A DNA stretch of 64,000 nt from Crotophaga sulcirostris (Eukaryota; Chordata; Aves; Cuculiformes; Crotophagidae), in NCBI GenBank assembly GCA_013397455.1, contig VYZB01000040.1, forward strand, positions 1,663,717-1,727,716, given 5' to 3'. Below are positions 23,396-38,509 of the stretch, in pieces; the stretch's first letter is position 1; each line of letters opens with the position of its first letter. Below the pieces are notes generated by a model. The model was given only the letters and a program-made list of their open reading frames with translations, was not told the DNA's origin and did no database searches. The position numbers and the translations under genes are program-made.

Positions 23396-26119
23396 AGAGC
23401 TGGAGAAAAGCCAGACCTCACCTGCTCTGGGGGGGAGAGAGCGAGCTGATTTCTGTGTAGCTGTCAGTGATTGCAGATTTGCTTTGCTAATCATTTACTG
23501 ACCTCCAGTCTTAACTGACCCCTTCCAGTGTTTGAGGATTGCCAGAGCTGGCTATGTTGCTGCACATCTTCTGCTGCAGCCGGCTGCAGGCAGATAAGAT
23601 TACGCAGTGCCAAAGGTTACAAATAAACAGAAATGATGCAATAGTCACTAGGGTCCCCATCACAATGAATTCCGCACAGGAAAGGTTGTGCGATAAGGAG
23701 AGGTCACACTGATCTTTGTTTGCTGCTGGAACAGTATATTTCTCAAAACAAATGTTAGGGCACCCATAGAAAAATGCACTGCTGGAAGATTCAGGTACTG
23801 AGCTTTTGCAAAGCATGGTGTCTTCAGGAATGAGAATATTTAGATTGACAGAAATCTCAGAGCTTGCATATGACCCGGTGATGCTCAGTGCTTGAGAAAT
23901 CCTCTTCGTGGAGGCACGATGAAGAAAGCTTCAGATGCCATCTTGGTGACCACTATGCTTTTGACTGCCTTGATAGGTCTTGCTTGACCTGGCAATGGGA
24001 TTGTGGGGTCACCTGCTGGGCTGAGCATTGCTGAAGGCACCCAAAGACACTTCTCTGGGTAATCAGAGTTTCCTGTGCTTTGGCTGCCAAAGAAACAATG
24101 CTCACTGCTCCTTGTCTATGAGGAGGGAAAGAGCGCAATGAAATTTGGCATGGTGGAGGATGCTGAGGGAGCAAAGGGAAGGGTTACAAGGCAGAGGGGT
24201 GAGATCTGGTATCTTGGTCAGACTGTTGCCTGATCATCACCTCCAGTATCTAGTCTGTAAAGTTGTGTTTCTCTCAGATAGTGGAAGGGAGGATAGAGCT
24301 TAGGGCAGTTAGCCGATACCTACTGGTTGAGGCGTGGCCTGTTTTTGTTCTGTTTCTTCTTCTTCACCTTCACAGTAGGAGGGCTGCTGTGAACTCAGAA
24401 GGTGTAGCAAATACTTTGTGCTGCTCGATGGAGGATTATCACCTGATAACAGGGTGGTTCTTGAAGAATGCACTTTGCTACAGAGCCAGTATAGGAGAGA
24501 GTCCAGAATGTAATAACCTTATGAGGAAATAGATGCTTAGGTGAGGGAAACCCTCTTGGCTGCATGACTCCTGTACATCACTGGGTTAAAGATTCAAAAG
24601 CCATCTTATAGTCTGCGTAGTCTGTGGATTTGGTTTTCCCCATTCACCTCTTTCCTATCCATATTTGTCCATCTTTCTTTGCTATGCTGAGCAAAAAGGA
24701 TGAAGTGGAAAAAGTCTATAAAGTCACACCTATACAGACTCCATTGGATGTACTTTCCAGACTGTTTGGTGTGGAGAAAAGAATGCTATAGGAGCCTGCT
24801 TCAGTTCTGCTTGTGCTTTTGCAGAATATGGACGCTGCCAAAGTCTTTGATCTTCTGTGTCATCCAGTGTCTTCTACAAAACTCAGGGCCCAAACCATCT
24901 TCGGTTATGCCAAGGCATTGAGGCATCTGTGGTCAATGAAGGCTCTGACTATTCTTTGTAGCACAACAGGAACAAATGAAAGGGAAAAGCCAGGAGGCAC
25001 AGGGTAAAAGTTGGACTAGAATTCAGGAAAGATTGAGGCAAAAACTCCAATTCAGTTGCTCAGGGAAATTGGATTATCAAATTTAATTGTGTTAAGAACA
25101 ATAGTGCTCATTATATTTGGCACTGAAAAGCCCTGGGCACAAACAGTAGTTATTTGGAGACTCGTCAGGCAGCTATGGAAGGAAATGGCAAGCTCCCACT
25201 GGCCTCTGTGGGTGTGAGATTGAGCCCTATGCAAACAAATATTGATCACCAAGTGCCAAGAAAAGAGTAACTTTAAACTAAATATGTGGCAGACATATGG
25301 GCTGAGTTATCATTCATCTCCATCCATCCTTGTTCTGATGCTGGCTAAACTCAGTATTTCTTCAACTCTTTGCACCTTCCTTCCTTGTCTCACAGTGTAC
25401 CCTTGTTCATTGTTGTTGCTCAGACCATTTTTGACAAATTACTTATGTCCCTCGTCTCCAGTGGTACAGATGTGTTCACGTAATGTTTCAAACCAATTGC
25501 TTTTCACTAGAACAATTTCCCCTAAAACAAATATTCCCCTAGGGTCTTTCTTGCCAAAGTCTGCAAGTAAACACAAGGTATCACTGACTTATTCTTTCAA
25601 AGGATCCAAGCATTTAATGCATTGGCCAGATGCTCATGTTCATCTTGGTAAAAACACTTTTGGTTGAGAGCAAATCGATCCTTTGTTGATTTTTTGGGAA
25701 GGAGGCAGTGTTTTGAGACCAACTGCATGTCAGGTTTGTGGATGAAGATCAAATTGATGGAGCTGTTTTGTTTGCGCTCCGGAAAGCACAAACTTCATTA
25801 GACAGAGTGGCCTTTTGAACCATATGGCCTCTCTATCTTCCCACTCCTTCAAAGGAGAAAAAGCCCCCCCCAGCTTTACTGCTGACACCAAACATGTAAA
25901 ACCGTGCAGGTGTCAGACATGGGCAAGGTGGTTAAGATATTAAATCTCGAATAGCATCAAACAATTCATTACATGTTGGGACTTGAAAAAATAAAATCCA
26001 TTTTGACATGAAAACATTCTGGGAATTTAAGCAGTATTATCTGGAATCTACACAGTAGCTTATTGAAAGTTTTCTGAGTTATGCTGTGTGCTTTTAACTG
26101 AGCTCTGCCACACCACTGA

Positions 26120-26275
26120 AAAGTGAGGAACTGTCTCACCTGTGTTATATACGTGTACTCTGCTGTGAGATAAGGTGATGATTTACCCAAAGTCCTATGG
26201 AGAGCTGAGACTAAAATTCAACTGTCTTGAACCTCTCTGCCTGCACTCAGTGCTGTATAACTCTTATTAATCTTA
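26120..26275 (-). repeat. MIR-like SINE remnant
   Basis: The + strand reads as an antisense MIR core: GATAAGGTGATGATTTACCC, AAAGTCCTATGGAGAGCTGA, then a CTAAAATTCAACTG box where MIR has its 'gggattcgaaccc' (tRNA-derived) part. It is old and diverged. Confidence 0.45.
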
Positions 26276-26589
26276 CTTGTTATTAGTCTCTATGTTCCAT
26301 TAGAGTGTAGAAAGCCAACAAAAATCTGTGACATTGTACAAAGGAATAAAAAACGGGCAGTGGATCCACCAATACCAGTGGATTCTGGCAGACGTGGCAG
26401 AGGTGGCCTCTCTTGTCTATGCTGCAGGATTTAATAGTTTTGGTATAAGCCTCTTTGAATGTTGCTTTGTGGTTTTCATGGCAGATCTTACTTGCAACCA
26501 GCCAGCTCAGTGCATGAGCAGAGCAAACTTAGGTCTGAATGTCTGGTAGACATTCTTACATGTTGTCTGGCTGGAGGACTTCTCAGTCT

Positions 26590-26725
26590 GTAAGTGCGGA
26601 TGAGACGGATTACTGGGATTTTACAGTTGGTAACTAAGGCAAAGAGAGACCAGGTGATTAGTCCAAGACCAAGTAAAATATGAGCTTTGGCTTGGAGTTG
26701 AGTCTAAACCTCTTAAATCTCACCC
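26590..26725 (-). repeat. MIR-like SINE remnant
   Basis: GGGATTTTACAGTTGGTAAC, TAAGGCAAAGAGAGACCAGG and TGATTAGTCCAAGACCAAGT follow the order of an antisense MIR core (CATTTTACAGATGAGGAAAC, TGAGGCACAGAGAGG, TTGCCCAAGGTCAC). Confidence 0.5.
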
Positions 26726-29700
26726 TAAAAGACTATTCCTCCTTCATAACACTTGCTTAAATCTTTCCTTCCTAATTTAGCATCTTCCTGCTGTTGTGTT
26801 GGAAAAGAGTCTTCTCTTTTTCTAGGTTTCTGATCTTCCTTCCCAAACAAAGGTTTTGCCAATGCAGATGGTAGCAATTGGTTTCTGCCCTGCTTATTTC
26901 CCCATCTTCTCAGTCTGCAAGGCCTGGATCTCAAAGATCCAAGGAATCCTGCTTTAATACACCCCTGTGTGAAATGTAAGCCAGTAAAAGCAGATAACCA
27001 ATATAAGTCAAAACTACAATTTCCTCTCCGAGCCAGCCTTAATAGTTTTTGTGGCTTACCACAAGATTTGAGATGCCAATTATGCTGCAGACAGATTTAC
27101 AAATGCTGGAAGAGGAACTTCTCTTTAATCAGTGTTAAATGAGCATTGCAGTTATAAGCACAATGGTTCCTGATTGTGGACAATTATCTGTAGCTCATCA
27201 AAGCAAATGGGTTGTACCTTCCCAAAAAGGTATTTGTCCAATGATGCTCTGAAAATCTTATCTTTAAGATTTTTTTCCAGCTGAATCAATTCAGAAGAGC
27301 TGATATTCTACAGGTATGAAAAGTAACTTTATTTTTGTTTTAGATGCTTGGTTGAAACCTGCAGGTTTTTTACTGCAGGATAAAACTTCCTTGCCAGTAT
27401 GCTTTAAAAGGAAGAAACAAAATGTTGGAGCTGCTTATTATTTTAAAACTGTCCACTTTTTGTGCTGAATGGAGGTATGTTCTGCAGAAAAAAAATAGCA
27501 GTTGATGGTGTAACTGAAGCCTGTATCAAGCTCTGACCAGCTTGGAGAAACTGAGGTTGCACATATGGAGCTATCGTATGCTGCAGCCGTCAGGCCCTCC
27601 CTGGGAAATCTTTACCCAAATGGATGAGATTTGCCTGCCTTAAATAACTTAAAGCAAAGTCTTTTTACAAGGAAGGAACCTCCATTACCATCTCTTTCTG
27701 CAATAATAAACAGTATCACTTGTTCCAGAAGTCTAGTCTTTCTCTGAAGGGAAAATTGTTGGTGAACAGCTGTAGGAAGGACTATTAGTACATATTTATT
27801 CTGTAGCATAATGACCTCTTTCACTGATGCACAACCCAGAGAACATTTCACTTGTAGAAGTGTTATGGGCCAAATCCTGCAAGGTGTGCCAGCGTTGCAA
27901 CATGCAGGGCTATTGCTACAGGTGCTGCCAGTAAATACTTCATCTTGAATCAGTTGCTCAACCAAGTGATGAAAGATCAAACTGTCTCTATTTTTGCACC
28001 TGCATGCATGTTTCTTATTACCTTCTGTAGCAAAGACAAAGGAAGAAGCAACAAGATTAGGGTCTGGGGTTGTCTCCGCAGTGTAGACTTCTTGCTTCAC
28101 TTGGAGTTTGTAAACTATCAAAGACGCATCTTGCTCGGGTGCATCTCAGCACAAAAGAGATCAAGATTTAAGTCCAAGGAACAGCTGCTCCAGTGTTTCT
28201 TTTTCTTGTCCTGACTATCTCTGACTATTTCTATCTCTGCTGCAATTCTGTATTTCTCTTCTTTGCATTTCTTTAGAGGAAGATTTTGGCGAAGAAACCA
28301 TCATCCATCCAATGCATACCCCCCTCTGGTGCCTGTCTCTCGGAGTGACCAAACCACTTGGCTCCATTTAGGCTGTGGAGTAGTAAAATCTTGATGCAGA
28401 GAGCAGCAAGAAGAGTGTAGCTTGTTATCCTAAACCTCTGATAGGCTGTTCAGAAATTGAGACACATCTCATTTTCAAACAAATCAAATTTGCTATTAAA
28501 TATCTGCTGTCTGTCTGCTACAAATGATTGCTTTGAGAATCTTGCCTGACATCAGATGATTTATCTTTAAAGTAGCTTTTTCCTGCTGAGCCAGCTGCTA
28601 TTTTATGCTTTTTTACAGCTTGTCCAAAGACAGCTTTCTTTGATAACAGGCATGTGTGAAAAATTTGCATTAAAATAACCTTTTTTTTAAACAGTCAGCA
28701 TAAGTATCCTGAAAAAAAAAGAATGGCAGTGTCTGAATGGATATTTATTCTACTGTGCTTTTTGCTGCTCATAGTAGTAGAAAATGCTGTGTGAAAAAAA
28801 GTCAAGTACAGTAAAATATGGTTTGCATTACAGTTCTCCAATGAAGTCATCAATCCGTGTCTCAGAACTCATTTATAGTGCAAAAGCTGAGAAAACATTT
28901 GCAGCACAGAGTCAGGTGCCATCAGCCATCTTGGAAAAGTATGACAAATTCATTTATGTTTGGGTTTTGGCCTCTTCATAAACTCTGGGGACCAGAGAGA
29001 GATTTGCTCAGCAAGAAGAAGTGAATCAACATTGAGTCAGCAGTGTGTGCACCAAGGGACTGCTAACACTAAGCAAAAACTGAAATGAGTCAACACTTAA
29101 GAAAAGAAAAGGTGCAGTATTTGCATTTGCAAAGTGTTGTGGCTTGTGCTGGTCATGGTATGGAATTAGAAATCCATCTTTTGCCCATTTACTTCAACAC
29201 AAAGTGTGAAAGGCAGCCCATCCAACGTGGGACCGTTAACACAGTCACAGGGCATATAATTATGACTAATGAAGATTAGTCAGTTGTTATATGGAAATGA
29301 AGAATTCCTTGTGACAATAAACAGTAACAAAGTTCTCATGTTTAATTTGTTAAGGACCCAGCCCGGCAGCTGGATCTACGTTGGTGGCCTCCTGTGCATA
29401 CGCAGTGTTATTAACACCAGATGAGGATCTGGCCATAGTCACTGATGCTTAGTAATGGTTATGTTGCTAATTAAAGCTCACATTGGTTTTGGCCTTTGGG
29501 AGCTGCAGAGAAAAGGGGAGCCTTAGTTTACTGCTCAAGGCCTAGCAGTTGCTATCATTGCACAAGCACTTCTTGCCAGTGTGTGTCGTGGTGTTACTGG
29601 GTCACAGCAACCCCTCCTGTGGAGGTGTAGGTAGGGCCTTGTTCATAACAAGACCTGTGTAAGCAGTGTTGCCAAGGGAGGGGATCCTGTGTGTCAGCCT

Positions 29701-32700
29701 GTGGCAGGACTGTCAATCTGCATGAACTGATCCCATTCAGTTAAAGGAGTCAATGAAATGCTAGGTACATAAAATGTGAGTATTTTCATGTTTTGGTGCA
29801 AACTCATAGCTAAAAACTGTTCACATGGAAATGAAGCTCCTTTTCCGCTGGAGATGACTCAGTATTGACTAATAATTGACTTCCTTCTGAGTGTTCATTA
29901 GTGTAGGCATAAAGATACACACCCATACCAACTGTGGTGTTGCCCAGGGACAGAAGAGGCATACATGTTAAAAGAAACCTAAAAGCAGTCATTTATCCCT
30001 GTCCCCTGAGCTTCAGTGGTGCTTCATTTCACCCTCTTTTAAGGACTCCTGCTGGGAGCCTGACAAACTCCCTGTCCCTATATGCAGCAGTCCTGGAAAA
30101 ACATCCACTGTCCAAGGAGGGGAAAGGAGGAGAAGGAAATCCTCCAAAATGAGGATTCCTAGTTTGCTGCAGAAAAATGATTTCACTAGTTTTAGTTATT
30201 TAGTCTACATTAGACTGGTGTCACAACAGACTGTAATGATATGTTCTTGAAAAGCTCTTTCTCCATAAAGAGGTGATGATGTGAGTGCCAGTATTAGCTG
30301 TAACCATGCCCAAAAATCACTGATCAAAAATGTAGCACTGGGTGATGGCTCTCGTGAAGGAGCGTAAAAGGCTGGAAACATCTCAACTGGGCACCAGTCT
30401 TTTCTCTTCAAAGTCAAGATCCATAATGTAACTCAGTGCTAATGCTGTATGATGTCCACAGTTTTTACAAGATCTTTGTTAGGTTTTATTAGTTTCATTT
30501 GATTTTATAACAAACCTTACAGTATGCTTATCAATACATCATGTTCTGGCTAACAAAAGCCTCATTGTTTCGGGTAGATTCCTTTTTTTCCCTTTGTGAG
30601 GCTGTAACATAGAAGGCAAGTTAAGAAGGTGACAACACCTGTTCACAATTTAAAGGAAATGAAAAGATTTTTTTTTTCCATGAATGTAAGCATGAAATTC
30701 ATACATATATGTATGGATATATAATTTCTCCCCATACTCCATCCTGTGGTAGACTGTGGCAACCAGAGCTGCAGCCAGTGTAAATTCGAGGCATGCAGGA
30801 CATATGGATGCATTTAGCCCACAATCCTTTGCAGATGCTTTGGAGTGTGTAGCTGCTGCTACACCCATGCATATAGCAAACTGCAGCTCTTGTTTGTTGC
30901 ACAAATATTGTTTTGGAATGGAAGCAATACACAATGCCAGGCAGGTTGACGTTAGAAGTGTGTTTGATCTGAGCAATTTATGGCTTCCTTCTGTTAAATT
31001 ATATTAATAGAATTAGCCTCTGATCTTAATGAGTTTGCGGTGTACATGTCAAGTTTTTCTCGTCAGTACGTCTGAGGCTAAAAACAACTTTTGCCTCTGA
31101 CTTTATTAATCAGAGTTGTCTTTGTTATAAGTCTCCATACAGACAATGGGCAGAATTTCAGCCTGTGTTGATGGGTACAGCTGCTGATTTGTCCACATCT
31201 ACCGATCTATAGTGCTTAGAAATAGCTGCATTTGTGAGTCAAGACAAGGCAGTCCTTGGTCCAAGCAGGTGATACATATGTGTGTGGAAAGCAGACATGC
31301 AGCAGGTGGTCTAGATTACCAGTCAAGGTGTACTGTGACTGCAGAATCGTAGTTAACAGTCTTTTAATTAATAGCACCCCGAATAATGAGAAGCCATCAC
31401 ACTAATTTCAGACCTGGTCATCAAGTTTTGAGATATCTGTCATCTTGCCAACCAGCCAAGATGACCATCTTCCCCAAGCAGCAGGATCTTTCTGTTAACT
31501 TTCCTACAGCTACTCCTGTCCTCCCTTTTTCCTGACACTGTTTCCTTGGCACCTGCACTCCATCCCTCTTCTTATTGCCAAAGGCTGAGTGAAGGACTTA
31601 GCATGGCTTCATTGGACTGAGAGGACCATTGAAGCTGCATTAAGCTTTCTGAGCACAATGTCTTCAGCAGGTCTCTGCCAGAGAGCACTGTGGTGGTTCA
31701 CTAGTGCCACCATATAGCTCTGCTATCCTCAGCTTGCCCACTGATAGTGTCTTTCAGTGAAATTTTAGTCCCTTTGATATCAGTTAACTCAGAAACTCAT
31801 ACTTGTAAATTAAGGCACAGTCTATAATATTTGCTATAGAAAGAACAGCACCAAGATGTAGCTTGAATGTTGATTTGGGAGACTCCCTCTTCATGTGCAA
31901 ATGCATCCATCGCTCGTGTGCTCTTGATCCATACATGTAGGTACGTTGCCTGTTAAAATGTATGGCTGTTGAGGGGATGTATTTTTACATTCCTGTAGGG
32001 TCTGGTTCTCTACCTTTCCTGTGCTGTCTTTGGCCTCCACATTAAGAAAAAGATGAAGAAAAGGGAAAAAAAACGCAAACCCAACAAAACTGTTGGCAAT
32101 TAGTGTATAAACCTATTTTTAAATCCAATTTATTTTTGTTTGATGAAAGAACATATTCTGTGTTGTGCTTGATGAATAATATCATTGTGCTAGAATGCTT
32201 TGATTCTTCTTACTTTATAATAACGTGGGTTTCATAGTCAGAAGACCTGAGTGTTTACATTATACACTTTTGGCAATAAATTTGGAAAAGAAGAGGAAAA
32301 AAAGCACGAATCCCAGGAGTTCTGAAACCTACACTCCTTAAATGTACCCTGTTAAAGACATTAAGTCCCTTGCAAACATCCATCTATCAGCAGTTGAGAG
32401 TTTGTAAAAGGCGTACTTTGTTCTGAACTCCCTGCCCTACTGATTATGCACAGTTCTTTTATTTTGTGAATAGGATGACGACCCCTTAGCCTGGTAATGA
32501 TGACAGATTTATGTATTTTAACACCCAGACGCTGCTGTATTCGTTAAGGGCTGCCAGACTCCAGCAGTGCTGCAACTGTAGTTTATTTTCATTGTCAGTT
32601 TGGGCTGCTTTTTAAGGTGTTCTGCAGCCACTGGAAGCAGTGCCGCTGCTGCTCCAGAGGTTGAGATGTCAGGATGTTAAGAGCATAAGCCACCATCCTT

Positions 32701-35700
32701 GGACTGTTTCCACTCATAAAATGTCAGTTTTGACTCTAGTGGTGCTGACGGGATGGAACCTGCTCCTCTTGCTGAAGCCAAGGAAAAGAGCGGAGAAATA
32801 AAACCCCTCCAAGCAGTAAAAGGAATCAGATAACATAGCATTTATCCCTTCACTTTCTACTCCCATGATGTATTTTGCAGCTCTCAAGTTAACGTTTTAA
32901 AGAGAACCTTCTTTTAATGTGCAGTGAAAGCGAAGAATGTAAACTTACCTTGCAAACTTAGCTGTTCAAGCATTGCAGGGGTCAACACATCTGTCCTCTA
33001 TGCAATGCATCTGTCTGTGATTTCTTCTGAGTTGTTTTAAATTACTGCAAGTGGCAGAACAATAGGGAGACAAACAGTAAGAACGATGCTGTTGTTTAAT
33101 AACAAGTTAAATTATTAACAGGCCTGTACAAAAAATGTTTCATGTAAATTAAAGGGAAGCAAATAATTGTATTTTCCATTGCAGTGATCCAGTGCAACAA
33201 AGGCAATTGATGCCTTCTTTTCTTCTTTTCTTTCAACTTGCTGCATATGCGTGTGTTCCTCTGTGTGTATAGAGCGTTCTTACAGGCACACTGCAAAGGT
33301 TATAGGGCAAAAAATGCAGAATATGGATGGTTTTCTGATCTCTTCATGCCAACCAAGCCATTAAATCTGAGTTTATTATACAATCCAAATACAACTATTA
33401 TTACCTTTTTTTTTTAATTTCCAGTTCGTTGTGTCCCTGAAAAATGTTATGAAGTCAGTTGAACTACTGAGGTGAATAAATTTTCTACTTGATTGTCAAC
33501 AAAAGCCTTTGAAATATTTGGGACTGAATCCTCCATTGCAAAACTATTTTGATTTAGAAAAAACACCACTGCTAAATTATTTGTTTTCTGTGGTCCAATA
33601 TTAGAGTTTTCTCTTCTTAAAGAGAAACCGTATGAGTTGGCATGTTGGTTTTGTGTTATTTTTTTCTCAAGCTAGGATACATTATGGTGACCTTTCTACT
33701 GAAGTAAACAAAGATCTTCATCACACTTCTGCTGAATGTGCAACCGGCAGTAGAGGGAAGAGGTGGTGACAGTGCTGCTCATTTGCTGACAGGGAATTTG
33801 GGAAGGGAGCTGGATCCACTTCAGATGTGGGTTGGGATTCCCAGACCTGCCTGCTATTCTCTCCAAAGCAATTCCAGGAATCTCATGGAGGAGAAGGATG
33901 GCACCTCCCCAATCCCCAGCATAGCCCAGTGTTTGTACTGTGTTTGTAGCGTCTCCTGACAACTGTAAGCCCACTGCAGTTTCTCTTGGTAGCCCTCGTG
34001 GTTGCTTTGGCAGGAGAAACTCCAACCCAGGAGAAAGTTGTGAGAATTTGACATCAAGAGACATCAGAATTCAACATCAAGATGTTCAACCGAGGTCTTG
34101 TGTGAGCTGCTTTTGTTTCAGTGAGGTTTTGTTAATTTATTTTCTCCAAGGAGGGTTGGAAGATGCAGCAGCCTTCACTTGTGGGACGTGAATAACATTG
34201 AGGGTGAATTTTGAGAAGTTGATCTGTGCCTTTGGCTTGAAAAGGCAAGCAAGGTGCTAGGCATGCTACTCCTGTCTGATATGATTGGCAGATTTTTTGG
34301 CTTCGTCTATGGGGACTCCATCAGTCCCTTTCCTCTGGGATGGTTTTCAGAGCCTACGGGGAGGTGTTTGAGAAACGGCGATCGTGGCCATTGTAAAAAT
34401 AAGTTAATATGACCTTCAAAAAAAGAGATTGTTCTCTGGGTGCTTCATCCTTGGGTAGTTACAGAGAATTTTGTGGTGGCTCCTTGAAATCTTGCCATGA
34501 CAAACAGACAAAAGGGCAACAGCTTTCAGGGGTACATTGGTGGAATTGCTTCAGAAAGGAATTTGGCCTCCCGACGTCCTCAGCACCGTCAGTGCTCATG
34601 TGTGTCCTCCAGTCCCTCTGCCAGGAATGATATGAATATGTTTTACCCTTTTCTAGGCAAAACTTGGGTCATGGAAAGAGTCAACTATAAATTAAAATGT
34701 TAAAAGTTAAATACTGAAGTTATACCTTATATGTGGTTATTGCTATTTGTTTGTTTGACCTATGTTAGCTCTTCTCAGGAATTATTGACCCTTCTTGTGT
34801 TCAAAGCTCCCTGCTTAACCAGAGAACAGCTTGCACACTGGTCTGCTAAGTAAGGTTTTTGCCATCCTTCAGCTTCTACAGCGAGGGAGGGAATATTGCA
34901 GATTCTGTGAGAATGTCCCTGTTCCTTTGAGGCCATTTTGGCATGTCCTAAAGGATGACCTTTTAAAAATCTTTTTTTTTTAAAGAAAGATTCACTAGAT
35001 CCTTCCCACCTGGTATTTGAAGAAAGTACTTTTCCGTGTTTGGACCCAAATCTGTTTGTCTTTGCTCCTATGCTATAATTGCAGAAGTAGTTTTAGACAT
35101 AGGGAATAAAACCCAACAAGTTGCCTGCGTGTCTTTCCTGTTATTTCTGCTGCAACCTGTTTTTCCAGTATTTTATTGCTTTTCCTATTGACAGTTACCT
35201 CCCTGGAGCTTCATACCAGTTTTTTTGCCACTTAGCATAGGAAGCCTGTTTGCTGGGCAGGAATGTCCAGTGTGCTGAACCCTTATGGAGTTCTGAGCTG
35301 CCTCTTTATCTTTCAAAACTTTCACCCCAGCTCTGCAGGATGGGGATTGGTGTAGTAGGTTGGCATTGCTTTTGTGCCTTGATTAGATATGGCCCCATGG
35401 ACTTGGAAGGTATTTTCAAGCCTTCTGAGTTTATCCTGCCTGTTTTGGGAGATTTGTAATTCAGTGAGATTGCTTGTCCAGCCTCAAATGCTAAATCACT
35501 GCTGAACTGAAATGGTACAGCCAGTTCTTTGCTGCTATTTTGGTCTCTGCTCAGAGTGTAAATAATGGGTGGACTTTACGCCACTACTTTTCTCAAACCT
35601 CTTCTCAAATATGGCATAATTCAAGCCATGAGTGAAATGTTTTTTCTGTTCTTAGTAAGAGACCCCACTCAGAGGTCTGTAATGTTAAAGGAGGATGTTA

Positions 35701-36194
35701 TACAGCACTTTATCTCCGGGGCTGTCAAAGATGGAAGATAAAGGGGAGTTTTTCAAATGCAGTCAGCCGAGGCTGAGTCAACCCCTTTTGAAGAATTCCC
35801 ATGAACTTCCATGGGATGAGTATTGCCCATGCTGAAAGCTTTTGAAACCTTACCTAACTATCCAGTGACACCTTTTGAAAAATGTGTGTACTAAGCACAC
35901 ATTCCTGGGAAAATGTAAGTAGGGTTCACATGTGTTGAATACTGAGGTGTTTTCTCAGAAGCAGGTGTTTTGAAAAGAAATTGAGAAAAAGGGCTTCTAA
36001 AGCAATTTTAATGAGCTATAGTGTCGGTTCTAGTCATTAGGGACATAGTAGTTAAGCTGAAGCTATTTTTTAACATAGTTTTCTCTCCTGTAAGCAAGGT
36101 CTGGCTGTCGCAATAAGCAATCCCTCTAACACCACTCCAACACGTTCAGCTGTTGTGCGAAGTCACTGAGCACAAAACAGTTGCAAAGTTTGCT

Positions 36195-36270
36195 GGTGTC
36201 TAACTGGGAGCTTGTACAATGCTTTGGGATTCAGAATATGAAAGACATTTTTATACCACCTCTGGATATG
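36195..36270 (+). repeat. Possible L2/MIR-type 3' tail remnant
   Basis: TTGTACAATGCTTTGGGATT, then GAATATGAAAGACATTTTTA, resembles the shared L2-clade LINE/SINE tail (TGTAAAGCGCTTTGGGAT..GATGAAAGGCGCTATATA, from memory). Only the tail can be recognised. Confidence 0.4.
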
Positions 36271-38509
36271 AGCTGTAACTGCTGTAAAAGTTAAATACAA
36301 ATTAATAAGAGCATGGAAGCTAGGGCCTGAAACAGTCCCAAGATTGCCCTAATCAATTTTAATTTTTTTTCTGCTTTAACAAAACTCCAGGCTCAAATAT
36401 CAGTAACACTGTTGTTGGATGTTGTCCATGCACGCAATTAGTGTTGGCTGTGGTGGGAAAATGGTGGAGTTACTCAGAATGAATGTTTGTGAATGATGAG
36501 CAGGGTACTCTGCCCATTATGCAGGGCAGCATCACAATACCTGCCTGCATTAGCTTTAGGACTGCTAAAATTCATTGGACTCATCTGAAGGGAATGGCTT
36601 GTCTGGCAGTTCTACAGGGAGGAAATGAAGGAGAGAAGGAGAAAAAGGAGAAAAACATCAGGGGAGGGATTTTTAAAAAGTCTTTCCTTCCTTTTGCATT
36701 GCAGACATGTTAAGCACTTAATATTTTAAGAGCATCTTCTTACTTAGAAAAGCTGGCAAAGATGGGATTCAGTATGAGTCTGCCAGACTGATTTACAAAT
36801 CAGCCTTACGAACTCCTGCTGCTTAAACATACCAGAATGCGACAATTAAAGCCAACATCTGGAATTCATTGGTGGAGCAGATCCTAGATAAACATTAAAT
36901 GAATGTCCATTTCCTTAGCGTTGGATTTCCTCTGGCTACTACAGCTTAAGTAGTGTCATCCTATCAGATAGAGCTGATGATGATAGCAGAGCAAATGTCA
37001 AAGTCATGAGCCAGATCTGTTTGTTCCATCTTTTAGCACTGAAACTAGGACTAAAGGTGGGCTGAAGAGATATCCACTGTTTTTTTCCACTAGACCGGAG
37101 GCATGGGTTCCTCATCTCACTAACCTGGGCAAAGCTGATCACGTGGCTCCCTCTCTCTCCTGTGATGACTGAATACTTCAGATTAGTTAGGTTAATTTCA
37201 CTGGAGGAAATTTGTCTCAATAGAGTTTCTCCTCTCTCTGTTTCCTCCAAACCTGTCAAGTTTACTGCAATCTCCCTCCATTCTCCTAATCCAGGGAGGG
37301 ATTCTGTTTGTTCATTTGTTGGAAACAGAGGAAATCAGATAATGAATCTGGTAATAGGTCTCAAGTGGAAGATACAACAAAGACCCATCTGTCTTTTCCA
37401 CATGTCTCTTCCCTGCGGCGTGGCTGAAGTGAAGAGTGGTCAGTGCTGTCCATGGTGGGTGAGATGGAAACCCTGGGGAATGTTTTTTCTCAGGGCCAAG
37501 CAAAGCTTGCTTACCCTGGCAAGAATCACATTTCTTTGTGCAATCCAACCTCCCTGTCATCATGGGAGAATTAAAAAAGCACCTTTCAACTTTCACTTGT
37601 GCTTGTATTACCCTGTAGTCTCTGACCTCCTTGGTCATCGGAGGAGCAAAAAATGTGATCGTCCCTGGGTAGTTTTATTTGCACAACCATTGTGTCCTCC
37701 CTCTCAAGCTGCTTAGTCCTAGGTCACTGAAATGAAGATGAGGAGAAGTGTTTCCATGTGAGCAGGCATTCTAGATGAACAAGCTGAAGGAGAAAAGGTC
37801 TCTTTCAGGGAAAACCGTAACTGCTTTTAGAATTGGAGCCTTCCTCTAAGGCACATGAAAACACATTTGCTCAAGGTCTATACTTAGGACATCATTCTTG
37901 CCACTGATCTCAAGAAAACTGGATGAGGTTTGGGGTCTTTAGGAACTTTCTTAAAACCCAGGGCATATATTGGAATGTCTGATTTCACCTGTCTAAAGCT
38001 CTTCGAAGAGCTCACTTTCTGCTCTGCACTGTGCAGGAGCTCTACTGAAAGAAGTAGACCTATTGCTGGTGCAGGGAACCTTCTATCAACCTTGAGGTGG
38101 TCTCACAAAATCACTCTTAGTGCCTCTGTGGGTCTTTAGGTCACCTCTGCTGGTCTCCAATTCTGCAGATCATGGCTTTTCCTCAAAGCACGGTTTCTCT
38201 CTCCCTTGGGACCCCAGTATTTAGCTTCTTGCTGTTTTGACCAATTTGACAATCAGAAACTTCTTCTCCTTCCCTACTTCTTACCTACTCATTCATCTTT
38301 ATAAAAGCATTAGTTCAGTGCCTTGGTTTCTCTGGGGAAAACTTCATGAATCTTTTCCTTCCCTCCCCTGCTTTCACATCCTGCCTCCCCCCACTTTGCG
38401 GAGAAGCTGAATCCATATGGAAATTCTTGGTTTGGGACGTAGCTCCTAGGAGGCATCCAGGTGGCTTCTGGGAGGTGTTTAGGTTTCCAATCTCTTGTCT
38501 CTGTTTCAG

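Larger units (their letters stand above)
23396..38500. other. FGFRL1: Intronic stretch after the Ig1 exon, mostly unique sequence
   Basis: No further exon is recognised. MIR-like pieces at 26.1-26.7 kb and an L2-like tail at 36.2 kb are the only repeats I can name. Frames such as 27612-28121 (minus) and 37162-37716 (plus) are open for 169 and 184 codons but show no domain and no exon-like boundaries. Confidence 0.55.

Noticed and set aside
27612..28121. 169-codon minus frame
   Set aside because: No recognisable similarity, odd composition (frequent C, L and K clusters), and no exon-like boundaries.
37162..37716. 184-codon + frame
   Set aside because: It is opposed by a 108-codon minus frame, has no known motif and lies in ordinary intron composition. 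I treat it as chance.
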